Source of the DNA: Ceratotherium simum simum
Taxonomy: Eukaryota > Chordata > Mammalia > Perissodactyla > Rhinocerotidae
Length of the DNA stretch: 64,000 nucleotides
Reading direction: 5' to 3'
Assembly (NCBI RefSeq): GCF_000283155.1
Contig: NW_004454165.1
Span: 43,940,441-44,004,440 of the forward strand
Shown here: positions 45,820 through 58,049 of the stretch, piece after piece
Position numbering within the stretch: position 1 is the first letter of the stretch
Layout: every line of letters begins with the position of its first letter
Notes under the pieces: model-generated
The model's database searches: none
The model's input: only the letters and a program-made list of their open reading frames with translations
What the model was told of the DNA's origin: nothing
Made by a program: the position numbers and the translations under genes

Positions 45820-46350
45820 CCTGTGGCCTGAATCAACCTGTGGCTTCACTAATATGCCAAATCCCTATACTCAAAATATCAAGAGAAGGAAAAACAGTCT
45901 CTTACTGACCAAGTGCTCCATTCACCTGCACGTTTCACCCCAGGGGCTCTGCTGGATTGGGAAGAAGTGTGCTGACTCACTGTGCAATTCGCTGACATCT
46001 GTTAAAATTAGATATCACAGCAAATGATTATTCCATGCTCATGGGCAAAATATCACATATATTAGCATGTTATTAACATTAATATTTAAGACACCAGCTG
46101 TGGACTACTGGAGTTCCAGGACATTTTCTTTAGATGAAACTAAGCACAACACAGCATATTAAACATGCTCGAGAGGAGCCGCTCTGGTTGAGCGTGGGAA
46201 GCATGCTGTCCACCCTCTCAGCCTCACACTCTCTAGTGGCTCACGCACCGACCTCAGGGCACAACCTGACAGAGAAAACACACCAGGAATGAACCAGGAG
46301 CTCATATTAAAAGTGTATGTGTGAGTAGACATCACTCAGAGAGATGACGC
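45820..46350. other. Intergenic DNA, no recognised feature
   Basis: Partly AT-rich unique sequence ahead of ERE SINE 3. Confidence 0.35.
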
Positions 46351-46367
46351 AGAATCCATGGGACAGG

Positions 46368-46591
46368 TAGGGCCGGCCCTGTGGCTTGGTGGTTAAGTGC
46401 GCGCGCTGCGATGCTGGCGGCCCGGGTTCGGATCCCGGGTGCGCATCGAGGCACCACTTCTCCGTTCATCCTGAGGCCGAGTCCCACATACAGCAACTAG
46501 AAGGATGTGCAGCTGCGACACACAACTATCCACTGGGGCTTTGGGGGGAAAAATAAAATAAATAAAATCTTTAAAAAAAAAAAAAAAAAAA

Positions 46592-46621
<30 letters not shown>
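46368..46621 (+). mobile_element. ERE SINE 3, short form with long A tail
   Basis: The head 'ggccggccctgtggcttgg' and the box 'ggttcggatcccggg' start the element. It then passes directly to 'aataaaataaataaaatctt' and a poly-A stretch of about 50 bp, without the gatgttagctcag modules of the other copies. Perfect 17-bp flanks, agaatccatgggacagg (46351-46367 and 46622-46638), show a recent insertion. Confidence 0.97.
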
Positions 46622-46622
<1 letters not shown>

Positions 46623-46639
46623 GAATCCATGGGACAGGG

Positions 46640-47493
46640 AAGAGCTTCCAGAAAAGCATCCCGGCCATGGTGGGTGGGTGGGGCATCGATCAAAAAGAAA
46701 AGAAATTAAAATTACAAAGAGAAAATGACTAGGTCTTCCCGAGGCCTTGGGGGCCTGTGCAGCTGGGGGCTCTGAACTTGAGCTTCTTTACTTTGGGGTA
46801 CATCTGCATTTTTCCTGCAGAGGAGCCAGTGGTGCAGGAGGTCGGAGATCCTGCAGAGAGGTCGGGGAGTGGGATGGGAACGGCAATCTGGGTTTGGCAG
46901 TGAGCAAGTGAGATTTCCAAAGTCTTAGTGTGGTCTCCATCAAGCCTAGAGGCTGGGAACCTGGCTGGAAAGAGTTCAGTGAGCGTTAGCTGTCAGGGAG
47001 CTCACCCAGTGGAGGACACAGAGGAAGAAATGGAGGACACCAAGCCCCCCACCAGCCCTGTCCCCTCCTCACCTTCCCAGGCCCATGGTGTTAATGGCCC
47101 TCAGGAACGAACACCCTTCACCTGCATCTCGTTACCTCAAGGAAGCAACAGCTTGTCCTCAACTGATGACCTGGTCAAATCTTCAAACGTTTATGAACCA
47201 AGATGTCTACTGTATGTCTACAGAAGAAGGGCACTGTTGCCATTGAAACACCGCAAGTGTATTTCACCGACACATTGCGAACACAAAGGTGTATGCACAG
47301 GGACCCATCCCGGACCAAGAATCGGAACACATGGGGTCCAGCTCTGTCTCCATCCCAGCTGAGCCAACCTTGTAAGGTTGAAACGATGTTATTACTACTT
47401 ATTGTATCTGGGTGCCGTTTTGACAACAATCACTTCTATTTTTAAAAATTAAGTAACCCAAGAGTGTCTCTGGCCCAAGGATAAGACGACTGC
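46640..47493. other. Intergenic DNA, no recognised feature
   Basis: The part at 47.19-47.45 kb may be an old L2 or MIR. No gene recognised. Confidence 0.35.
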
Positions 47494-47507
47494 AGAATGC
47501 TTTTCTG

Positions 47508-47753
47508 GGGCTGGCCCGGTGGCGCAAGCGGTTAAGCGTGCATGCTCCGCTTCGGCAGCCTGGGGTTCGCAGGTCGGATCCCGGGCACACACTGACACAT
47601 TGCTTGTCAAGCCATGCTGTGGCGGCGTCTCACATAAAGTAGAGGAAAATGGGCACAGATGTTAGCTCAGGGCCAACCTTCCTCAGCAAAAAAAAAGAGG
47701 AGGATTGGCAGATGTTAGCTCAGGGCTGATCTTCCTCACACACACACGAAAAA
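47508..47753 (+). mobile_element. ERE SINE 4 (gcaagcggttaag subfamily)
   Basis: The head reads 'ggggctggcccggtggcgca' followed by 'agcggttaagcgtgc', and the middle has 'ttgtcaagccatgctgtggc', a different subfamily from SINEs 1-3. Two tail modules and a CA-rich end follow. Perfect 14-bp flanks, agaatgcttttctg (47494-47507 and 47754-47767), are the target duplication. Confidence 0.97.
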
Positions 47754-47769
47754 AGAATGCTTTTCTGAT

Positions 47770-49595
47770 ATTTAAAACTCAGTTTTGTCCTGGGAGAAAC
47801 ATGCCTTAAGAACTCCTCAACTTACTATTAATGAAGTGACGACTAGTAGGGAAGAGGATAAAAGGTCTGAGGAGGGAGACTGGGGTCCTATTTTTCATGC
47901 AAACATAACTATGTAACTATAAACCAATATGACTGTGTTTCCATCTGAGGGACTCACTATAATTTCCAGGTTTTAGCCAAGCGATGACTGTCCAGTGATC
48001 CAGGCTTAACAGAGCACTCTTACTCCAGGAAGTTCAAAGCACTTTAAAAATTCTTCAAGTGGCAACATCAACCTAAAGATCTTGCAAATAGTTCTTGGTT
48101 TTCCTAGTGGTGGAAGTGAAATAAAGAAGGCCAGTCGATTAGGGATCTGCAGATTGTTCTGTGGAGGAAGGCAGGTCACCATGTTTTCCCAGGAAGACAA
48201 ACATCCCCAATGCATAAAACTAGGTGGAAACAGAAACTACCTTACCTTGTGGTCTTAGGTTCTCCAGGGTGGTGTCTGTCCACTCTGGACAGCTCAAGTG
48301 AGAGGAGGAATTTATTGGAGGATTCTGGATCTGTCATAAACCCAAAGGAAGCAGGCTTCTTGCAGATCTAAACCGGGGCCTGGAAGGCAGCAGGAGCCCG
48401 TCGGCCTCCGGGTGCAGCTCCTCCGTTCCTCCCTCCAAGTCCCTCAGTCTGCTCTTCGCTGAAGGCTTCTCTCCCTGTTTCTATGTCCACGAGATGGAAG
48501 ACGGCTGCCTTGTCTCCCAAGGTTTTGTGGGTGTCTCAGTGGCAACACAAAGACAAGCTAGCTGAATCCAAATACCAATTCCAGTTTCTAAAGGGATCAT
48601 TTTATTGATCCAGTCAACTGGGTCCCAGGCCAAGGGCAGGGGTGCGGGCGTCATAAGGTAAGAACATGGCAGCCAGGGGCAGGTCTAGGGAGCTAGGGGT
48701 CCTGGGAGCTGGGCAGACACCCCAAAAGGTGTCTGCAATGCCCATTTATAATAAGAATGTAATTGGAAGAGAGCAGAGATGACGCGATCTCTCCACAGAT
48801 TTGAGGAAGCCATAAGCACAGAAGTTAAGAGGCTCACATCCTAATAAGCCCAGGACTAGGGAGATGTGTTACCTCAAGCAGGTCCTGTCAACCTCCCTGA
48901 GACAGTTTCCTGAGTGGAAATACGAGACTGGACTAGGACTAAATCTATCCATGCTTCTCAACCATTTTTTTCTTGCTTCCACACCATTCACCTGACCAAC
49001 CACTTCCATTGACAAAAGTGCTCCTTTGTACTGGCAGGGGTGATTCCAAATGGCCGCGCTGGGGCAGCAGGTAGGGGCTGGCTCTTGGAGGGAACCACCA
49101 GGGCGAGGAAGTTCATCAGTGTCTTCTGCGGAGGGAGATGGGCACCGTTTGAACTCTACCCACCAGATTCTGATCCACATGCGGACCCCCTTCCCTACCT
49201 CCCAACACCCATTGTGGATTACTGTTCAAGCAGTGCTCATTCATCATATAAGGAGTCATTAGAGGAACTGAAGACATCCAGCCTAAGGAAGGGGTGAGGG
49301 GGCAGAGGCTACATTAAGGGGCTGTCATGGGCTTCAAGTCAATTGAAGCGTGACTTCAATTGGCAGACTTAGAATCAAAAGGTAAAGGTATGAAAAGGTA
49401 AATTTCAGATCACTTCAACTATCTCCTCTGAATTCAAGTTGCCCTAAATTGAATGGGCCTCTTCCAGAAGTCTGAACTCCCCATCCCTGCAGTTATTCAC
49501 TTATCAAAACCCACGAATTGAGGAGGATGGAAGAAGACAGCACCAGCGCCTCCATCATCCAGTCCTGAGACCTGGGGGCACTTTTGTGTTAAAGT
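47770..49595. other. Intergenic DNA with one unassigned repeat
   Basis: The part at about 48.27-48.70 kb ('aggaatttattggaggattc', 'ggttttgtgggtgtctcagt', 'ggatcattttattgatccag') reads like a dispersed mammalian repeat, perhaps an LTR in antisense, but I cannot name it. No gene recognised. Confidence 0.35.
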
Positions 49596-49599
49596 GCTT

Positions 49600-49790
49600 C
49601 TCCCTGTGGTCTTCCTTGCCTTTTGTAACAGGTCTGAGGTATCAGGTCCCTGAGTGTCACTCGTGAGGGTGCTGAGGTCGGAAGGTGAGTGACGTGCCTG
49701 AAGATAGCGTCCAGGTGTCGGAGTTGGGATTCGACCCTGCGTCTCGGACTCCTAGCCCAGGACTCTGCCACTTGCCACGCTGCTGGAACA
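49600..49790 (-). repeat. MIR SINE fragment
   Basis: 'tgagtgacgtgcctgaagat' then 'gtcggagttgggattcgacc' and 'ggactctgccacttgcc' fit the antisense MIR. Confidence 0.7.
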
Positions 49791-49794
49791 AGAG

Positions 49795-52700
49795 TTCTTA
49801 ATGCCATCAGGGTGCACTCCTCAGCACACACTTGGTTCTATACATTCCTACTGATAGAAAGGATGCTGAGCACCAATAAAAAAATAATTTGTTATTTGGG
49901 TCCTCGATTTATCTTCCTCATCAGCCTTGGTAAACTCGACCCAAACTTCCAAAAGCATAGTTTGTGCACGTTGTTACCCTCTCCATGGCTTCTGTGAATT
50001 TTTCCAATCTTCCTACCTCTTGGGCCCCTCATCCCCTCTTCACGTGAACATCACATTCTTCTCACGACTCATCTTCTGGTTAAAGTGGAGGAGAGGGGGG
50101 TCATTCGTTTTCCAGCCATGCTTTCTCGAAGGGAAGGACATGTTGCCAAAAATGCTAATGAACTACTTCCTTGTTTTTATGACAGAGAAAATGGTTTATT
50201 TATTTTACAGTTGCATCTGCGTTAACACGGCAGCCAGTGACAGTGTGTTGAGCCTGGGGCCCTGTTCCCTGCCTGGGCTCCTGAGGTGCTGGGGCATCTG
50301 GAGGCTCCCGACACCACCCCCAGGGCCCAGAACACACACATATTCTGTTTAGTTTGTGCCCCCGCAGAGCCTGACTTCAAGGGCCACTGAGACAGAGCCA
50401 GCCCACAGGGCTGAGCCACACTGGAGTCCACTGCCGTCCTAGCAGCCAGTGCCCTTGGCCTTCCTCCAGCGACCACCCTCTGCTGACTGCTCTGTTCCCC
50501 CAGCACCCGCTCCCCGCCCCTCACCAGGCATCGACCCTCCCCTGCAGATGACATGAGCTTCACCGAAGGCCAGCCTTGAGCACCAATAACTAGTGAAAAA
50601 CATAGCTGCTTTAAAGTAGCACAGACCCCTGCCAGTCTCACTGCTTCCCACAGCCAGAAGGAAAATAATTGGGGCGGAGACCTGGCAGGACAGGGTCCTG
50701 TCGCGAACATGAGAGCCTCTGCATGGGGGACAGCCCCAGCTCTGCGTCTGTTCTGGTCACGGCAGGTCCTGCGCCCTCGTCTTCTTTCCATGTGGAGCTG
50801 GGAGCTCTGGGCACAGCTGCCCTGAGGGGTTGGCTTTGCCCAGATTTCCCAGGAAAGTCAGATGAGCTCTCCCCTTGGCCTGGCTTGGAGGAAGGAGGAA
50901 GGTGGAAGAAGGAATAGTACTCTTAGGATCCTTCCCAGCTGCTCTTAGCAGCCTGAAAAGTTCAGTGCTTTCTCCATATGTGGTCTCCTGGCTGCAGATG
51001 CCCGGGGACAGCCGAATGCCTCGAAAACAGGGTGTGACTGATTAAGCAAAGACATATTCACCAGCCACACAACCAGAAAATGTGAGAACCCGGAGATGTT
51101 TAGACGCCAAGGAGATTCTCCTTTGCTTTACAAGAGAACCTGTCTTGGGAACAGGGTGTGGGGTACACGTTACTGAACTCTCTCAGCTCCGTGGAGAAGA
51201 GAAGTAGTGTCAGGGAGCAGGGGGTGGGCTGTAGATGTGGGGTCAAGGCCTAATTTGCACATCAAATTGACTTTTAAAAAAGTAACCACACAAATCTGAT
51301 AAAATCCATTTAAAAAAATAAAATTACTTCATTCCATTTTAAAAATTAAAAACAAGTTAGCTTTTCCAGGATGTCTTCTAGGCTCTGTGAATGCTCCTGA
51401 TTCTTACATGTTGTAAGAGGAACAATTTTGTATTCGCTTTATTGAGTCTATAATCCTTCCAACCATAATGGTGTTGGCTGCACTGTTCCCATCCTGCGAA
51501 TATGAGCAGGTGAGCGTCTCCCACCGTGGACTCGGCAGGTGCATCTCTTCACCCGCAGAGAAATGGATGACATTGAAGCTCATCCTTTGTGTGTATGGCT
51601 TGTCCTCTCTTCTGGGTTAATTCCCCAAGAACATCCCCGAGTGGGACTCTTAGAGCTAAGTGAGTCTCCTTAGGGCTAACATTCTTGAAAAGTGATCACA
51701 TCACTAAGGCGGCAGTTGACACCACCAGCACTCAGTTACCGGCAGCTAGAATTCCTTTTGTTCAAAACACCCAACAAATACATCCAGTTTATACAAAGAG
51801 CACCTCCTGAAGGTCCCAGGGACATGCCTGTCTTGTTCCTGACCGTGTACTTCAAAACATATGGATCTCAAGTTACCTTTGGTTGCTAATTCCTGGCTCA
51901 GTCCCACTGCCACGTTATCTGTGTGACTGCCATCCTTTAAGCAACTCAGCATACGGTCAAATCCTGCAAATTTTATAAATGTTCCTCCTGTGTTGAAAAC
52001 TTCTGTGGTTTCCTGTACCTGCAATATTTCCAATTTTATCTTTTTTTCCTTGAAACACAGTAAGTGTAGTTGTCCTAGAATCCATGTCTCCTGATCTCAG
52101 GATCTGTTGTCTCCAAGAGTCTTTCCTGAAGATTCTGCCGGTTCCGTCCTGGGCGATTCACTTTGCAAGAAGAGGCTCAGGCGCCGGAGACACGGGAGAG
52201 TCGAGGCCTTTGGAGGGAGGCCCTCACTTCTTGTCATCTCGGGGCGTCGTCAGCGCAGGGCGTCCTTAGCCAGTTCCACTATCCGAGGGTGTTTTCGCTG
52301 CCCGGGAATGTGAGTTTGGGCTGCAGGCACTCTGCTCTGCAGCGACCCAGCAGCTGCTTTGGGGCAGGATTCTTCCTGATCCGCCTTTGCCTGAGGGAGC
52401 CGCCTTTGTCTCCCATCAGACACCCCCATCTCTCTCACCTCGAAGACCTAAACTTCTTCCCTGTGAGCTGGCTCAGGACTCTGATTTCTTTCATCACACC
52501 CTCGAAACTCCTGACCCCACATCAGCTCCTCGATGTGTGTAAGATGGTGTCCAGGATTCTCAGTGTTTTCAGTGGGAGGAGAAAAGCCGGCCCACCCTCA
52601 CTGGAAGGAGGCACCCGGGTCTGTGGTTAAGGATCTCGGCAACCCACGCTGGAGGGCACTGGAGACACGTTCATTTGTTCTGTGGATCCATATTTGTGAG

Positions 52701-53205
52701 CACACTTGTCCTCCAAAAGCTGACGAATCGGAAGTAACTTGAGATTGTTTTTAAACCATTCTGTCCTGCGGAATGAGAGTAAAACCCGTTGCTCTGCTTT
52801 GATCTCATTGCTCTTGTGGGATGGCAGAGGAACATAAAAACCAAACTCAAACTTAAAGTTACGGTCACAGGACACAGGAAAAAATTATGAATATTAAGGA
52901 TTTAATATTTATTATATCACAAATGCTTTATACCATATATTATATATGATATAATAATCAATTATATGTATTGTCCTTCACATACTCAGGCTATCTCTTG
53001 GTAACATTTCAAGGCATTTCTAATAAACTCAATATTTGAGTCAATATTGGGCCAAAACACTGATTAAGGCTGGAGCTGAACATACAGGTGTTATTTGAAT
53101 AATCAAATCAAAAATAGGCTTTGGTGTTTGTTTTCTGCAGAGTATAAGTAGAAACTGTGTAACATTAAACATTCAAACCAGCCCAACACAAAACAAATCT
53201 CTCCT
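49795..53205. other. Intergenic DNA, no recognised gene
   Basis: Mixed composition. 51.25-51.36 kb and 52.88-53.00 kb are AT-rich. Short open frames have no recognisable domains. Confidence 0.35.
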
Positions 53206-53222
53206 TAAAAATTTACAAAATG

Positions 53223-53526
53223 GGGCTGGCCCGGTGGCACAGCAGTTAAGTATGTGCTCCGATACTGGCAGCCCGGGTTCGGATCCCGGACGCGCACTGA
53301 GGCACTGCTTGTCCAGCCATGCTGAGGCGGCGTCCCACATACAGCAACTAGAAGGATGTACAACTATGACATACAACTATCTACTGGGGCTTTGGGGAGA
53401 AAAAGGGAAAAAAAGGAGGAGGATTGGCAATAGATGTTAGCTCAGGGCTGGTCTCCCTCAGCAAAAAGAGGACGATTGGCATGGATGTTAGCACAGGGCT
53501 GATCTTCCTCACACACACACAAAAAA
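53223..53526 (+). mobile_element. ERE SINE 5 (first of tandem pair)
   Basis: The head 'ggggctggcccggtggcaca', box 'ggttcggatcccgga', 'ctactggggctttggggaga' and two tail modules make a full element of the same type as SINEs 1-3. It is bounded by the target copies at 53211-53222 and 53527-53538. Confidence 0.96.
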
Positions 53527-53538
53527 TTTTACAAAATG

Positions 53539-53730
53539 GGGCTGGCCCAGTGGCATAGCAGTTAAGTACATAAGCTCCGCTTTGGTGGCCCGGGGCTCGC
53601 AGGTTTGGATCCTGGGCACGCACTGATGCACCACTTGTCAAGCCATGCTGTGGCGGTGTCCTATATAAAGTAGAGGAAGATTGGCATCGGATGTTAGCTC
53701 AGGGCCGATCTTCCTCACAAAAAAAAAAAA
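53539..53730 (+). mobile_element. ERE SINE 6 (second of tandem pair)
   Basis: It begins about where SINE 5's right target copy ends. The middle ('ttgtcaagccatgctgtggc', 'tatataaagtagaggaagat') puts it in the SINE 4 subfamily, with one tail module. The right target copy is attcacaaaatg (53731-53742). Confidence 0.96.
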
Positions 53731-53744
53731 ATTCACAAAATGCA

Positions 53745-55320
53745 AAGTGGTATCATGGACTGGGTCTCGGAACAGAAAACGAACATTAGCGGAAACTAAC
53801 ATTGACACTATTAATTAAACGCCAGACTTTCCAATTTTCCACTTTTATGAGTAATTCTTCCAAGTGTATAAATTGTCAGAGCTTCAGATTATTCCCTCAG
53901 GAAATATTCCCAGGAACTGCTAGTTCACTGACTTTTCTGGTCTGATCTTGTTAACAACCAAAACTTAGCTCACGCCCGAGTGGGTGGGTGCATCAAAGTC
54001 CAGATGGTGCCGCTGACGATGAACTTTCTGGTTCGTGGGGGCCACGTCTGGTGTCAGGTGCGGGGCTAGGCTCCTCCCTGACAGCACTTATGTGACGAGA
54101 ATTGATAACAACGTGTATCAAACACCATGAGAGCCCATGTGATTACAAAACCTTTAAATATCACTTATTCCATCCAGTGTCTACGAGTGAGCAGACTGGG
54201 CAGGACGCTGCCCCCGCCCTCCCTCGACTGGCAGCAAGGCTGAGCACCCTCAGAAGTTCCTCGCACTTGTGGCAGATGGGCTTCAGAAAAGGAAGGGAGC
54301 AGAGCCGCACAGACAGCCCCGTGGAGGACCAGCTGGGGACTCACCTGCAGCATCCACACGTCAGCCCATCATCATGAACAGCAGACATGGAGCATCTGCT
54401 GAACACTGGGCTTGACTGATGACAATAGCCGCGTAAAGGGAATTAATGATTTTAGTAGAATTCCTCTGAATATGACATATAGATTTTATAGTTTAGAAAT
54501 CTTAATGAAGCCTTATGTCTTAAAGTGCTGGCTGTATGCTTTAGGTAGTAATTCTTATGTCTATCTCCTACTGTATATGCACAGTTTTCTGAAGTTAATA
54601 CTTGTGAACAATTCTAAACTAAAATAAATTAGTTCTTTGAAAAGCCCAGACAACTTTTTAACTGTCAATACATCAACAATTTTACCAGCTTTCGAGGTCT
54701 TCTGCCAAACTTTCGAAGATCATTAGAAGGAGCGAGGTACGGCGTGCCCCAGTTGCCTGAAGCAGGGCTAGAGACAGTCATGTTCTGATTTTATTCACGT
54801 CTTATTTTTCCCAAGTCTGATTCAACTTAAGCTTGGCTCATTCTCCTTCAGACTGAAAGCCACTGAATCATGCTAATATGCAGAACACGATTCCTCATAA
54901 AATGCCCTGTTTCTATTCTTTATTTACACATCGCTGAACAATAAGTTCCCATTCACTTATTCTGCACTAGACAGTTTTCTGTAACAGATACTGTGATGTA
55001 ATGCAGACTACGATTCTGGAATGAAAATAATATCGCTATTTTGTTGTTAACCACTTCCTCTAATCATGTCATTTCCCAAATTATGCACATGATTTTGACA
55101 AAGACGGATGACACAACAGATACCCTAGCATCACTTTTACTTCATTTGTCCTGTGGAAAACCCATCCCAAACAGATAAAAGCCGTGGAGAGAGGAATGGC
55201 TTAAAATGGCTAAAACTCTCTGTAACTAATCCTCAAGTCAATTGGAAAAAAAAAACTTTAAGGAAGATCTGACACTTAAGCTACAAATAAAAATATTTGG
55301 AGTTGTCCAAATCATTACAA
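53745..55320. other. Intergenic DNA, AT-rich, no recognised gene
   Basis: The part at 54.4-55.3 kb is AT-rich and shows no repeat family I recognise. Confidence 0.35.
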
Positions 55321-55324
55321 ATTA

Positions 55325-55440
55325 TTTGAAGATAGGAGAGAAAGGGGGTAGTGAAGGAGGAAAGGGGACAGGAGAGAGGGGAGGGGGAGGAAGAAGCAAG
55401 GAGAGAAGGAAGGAGGAGAAGGAGAAAAGTTGGAGGAGAA
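55325..55440. repeat. Purine (GA)-rich tract
   Basis: About 115 bp almost wholly of G and A on the plus strand, with few pyrimidines. Confidence 0.9.
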
Positions 55441-55444
55441 ATCC

Positions 55445-56280
55445 CTTGAGCTCATCTGTGAGCACGGGGAGGCCAGCTTGTCATCAACAGGGCCCCATGC
55501 AGTGTTCAGGCTCTCTAGAGAGAACTCCCCCTGAGCGGAGTGTCCGCTCCTCTTGGTGAAGCGCCCAGGCTCTGCCCTGGGCCCTCTCCCCGGCGATGCC
55601 ATGACGACGGTCACGTGATCCACAAACACAACGTCTCCAGGACTGCACCGCCTGAGCCGCCGCTCTGAAGAGCGCCCTCAGTCGTGTCTTCGAGATGCAC
55701 AGGGCCGGCCGGCTGACTTTTCCCGACAGCAGCCAGAGCCTGCAGTGCCCCTGGGAGAGAGCCTACCAGGATCACAGGAGGAAGGTAGGAGAGGCAGGGG
55801 CCACGGAGCACCAGGGCTTTCCCTGGAAACCAGAAGCTCGTTTTCTTTTCAGAGAAGGAATGGTTGAAAGCTGGTCACATATGTTGCCATACAGTAAAAA
55901 TTCCACTAAGTAGCTTCTGGTTTTCACATGCCATATTAAGGACCATCCTTTCTCAATTATGGCACGTGTTAATAAAGCACTAAATTTTTCCTAAATGACT
56001 CAAAAGTATCTTAAGACAAAAAGATCCAAGGGACCCTTTCCCTATCAAAACAGCCAACTTTTGTCTCCCTTAGTAGATGTGTTATTATTTCCACTTATTT
56101 GTTGCAAACGTGGACATCCTTTGAGAAGGTCACCAAGTGGAGCCGACCGAGCCCGCTCGGCAGGTCGTGTCACCACATCTGTGTTCATCAAGGTCGAGAA
56201 ATGCTCTTAAGAAAGGGACGTTCTGGGAATGGGGTATTGCTCTGTGATGATCCCGCAGGTTTCTGTGAGGTGATGAGGCC
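55445..56280. other. Intergenic DNA, no recognised feature
   Basis: No gene or repeat family recognised. Confidence 0.35.
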
Positions 56281-56284
56281 CAGC

Positions 56285-56405
56285 CGAGCCTTTCTGCCCC
56301 ACCCGGAGTTTGCCCACCCGGAGTTCTGCCCCACCCGGGTTCTGGCCACCTGGGATTCTGCTCCACTGGGGGTTCTGCCCACCCGGGGTTCTGCCCACCT
56401 GGGTC
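56285..56405. repeat. ~18-bp minisatellite
   Basis: Six or seven units of the form 'cacccggggttctgccc', with lengths of 16-20 bp and frequent substitutions. Confidence 0.9.
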
Positions 56406-56519
56406 GTGGTGACACTGGCCTCAGGGCGGCTCGGGTCACACTCACTGCAGGGCTGGCCCAGTGCCCCCCCACACACCTGGGCCCTGCACCCTCTGTCCGC
56501 CATTGAGCACCTGTTGCCT

Positions 56520-56745
56520 GGCTGTCCCAGCGCTCACTTCCTCAAACCTTGTCCTCCTAGAAGCCTGCTCGGTGCCCTCTCGCTCAGAAGCACAGCCCAT
56601 CGCCCTCTGGTTCTGCTGTCTCATGTGACTGCATGACATGACGGATGTAACATATTTATTATTTTATCTCGCTTTTTCCCAGAGTCTGTGAGGGAGTGGC
56701 CATGTCCTGTCACCGTGATATTCTCAGCATGCAGAGCACATAGCT
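56520..56745 (+). repeat. L2 LINE 3' end
   Basis: 'acatatttattattttatct', 'cagagtctgtgagggagtgg' and 'cagcatgcagagcacatagc' follow the sense L2 3' end. Confidence 0.65.
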
Positions 56746-56749
56746 TGAT

Positions 56750-58045
56750 CTTAGTGAAGAGCTGTTGGTAGGGAAGGCTGAAAGGGAGTGATGGCAATAA
56801 TAAGTATAAATCTATTAGCATTGCCTCTTTGAATAATAGACAAGAATGTAGAAACCGTGGGTGTTTCGTTGTTCATTTTTGTATCCCAGAGACCAGAATG
56901 GTCCCTGCTAAGAGACAGGTGGTTGATAGACACCCCAGTTTAAGTGAGTAACCAGGCTCTATACCTAAGAAACTGTAAGATAAGGAAGATTGAAGTCATC
57001 ATTGTGGAAAGTGGAGAGCTGACTGGATAGAGAAAGTCAATGTGTTGACAGTCGCATGGGCCCCAGATAGTTGGGATGCGTGCAGATCTGCCACGTCCCA
57101 GACACACATGGTTGCTGGGTCTAAGAATGGGGTGCTGGAACACCCCAATATGGATTCAGCAGAAGGCATGCGGCTGGGGTACCCATGACCCCTGCGTGAG
57201 GTGTTATAGGGAGGACCACTCTTCTTACCTGGAGGGGAATGAAGTGAAGGCAGGAGACAGACAAGGAGAGAGACTGGGAGCCACGCAACGTCAAAGAGTC
57301 AGGCTCTGGCACAACTGACTGAGGAAGCTGAAAGCAGGGGACTGTGAGTGAGGAAGGGGTGGTTCCAGATGAGGACGATGCCTGGAGTCCTGGCAGCGGT
57401 TTTCTGGGGAGGAGAGGAGAGGTCAGGACATGAGGAGGTCAGAGAACGGAGGGTGCCGCGAGTGCAGGGCTGTCCCCGTGGTGTAGAACTCATTTGGGGG
57501 AAGACAAGACTGTGGTCCAGATGCTAAAGGCCCCGGGGAACGAGGGGAAACAATGAAGCAGAAGGAGGGTGAGGAGCAAGGATGCAAGTGTGGGGGCCAC
57601 ACTGCCCTGCCTGGAAGCAGCAGTAAAGCAGCAGCAAGACCCCTTTTTCCACTGCAGATCTCACCGATTGGCATTAAAACTTGGCTCAGAACAAATTCTT
57701 CCTCCATGTTAAGAGTAGGGGGCAGTCAGCTTTTTAGAGTAATTTAGTTTCTTACTGCTCGGCTGAGAATCCCCGGGAACATAGGGACTTTGATGCAACA
57801 GAAGGGAGAAAAATGACTCGCAGGAGAGGCCGAGCCCAAAGCCACGTCTGGAGTCAAGAGCCTCGTCCTCAGCCTGCACCACAGGGCTGATACTGAGAAC
57901 CCGAGCACCCACTTGTGCTAAAAATAAAAAAGAAACTGCTATTGATATTTCCCTAACATAACAAAATATAAATACCTCAGCTCTAAGCCGATATCTTAAT
58001 TAATAGGGAAACACTAAAGGTGTTCACTACAAAGTAAGAAATAAG
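56750..58045. other. Intergenic DNA, no recognised feature
   Basis: No gene or repeat family recognised. Confidence 0.35.
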
Positions 58046-58049
58046 ACAA

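Noticed and set aside
46553..46686. Phenylalanine-rich minus-strand open frame
   Set aside because: It is the complement of the poly-A tail of ERE SINE 3.
31122..53730. tRNA genes suggested by the GGTTCGGATCCCGGG boxes
   Set aside because: These boxes belong to the tRNA-derived heads of the ERE SINEs, which carry target duplications and tail modules.
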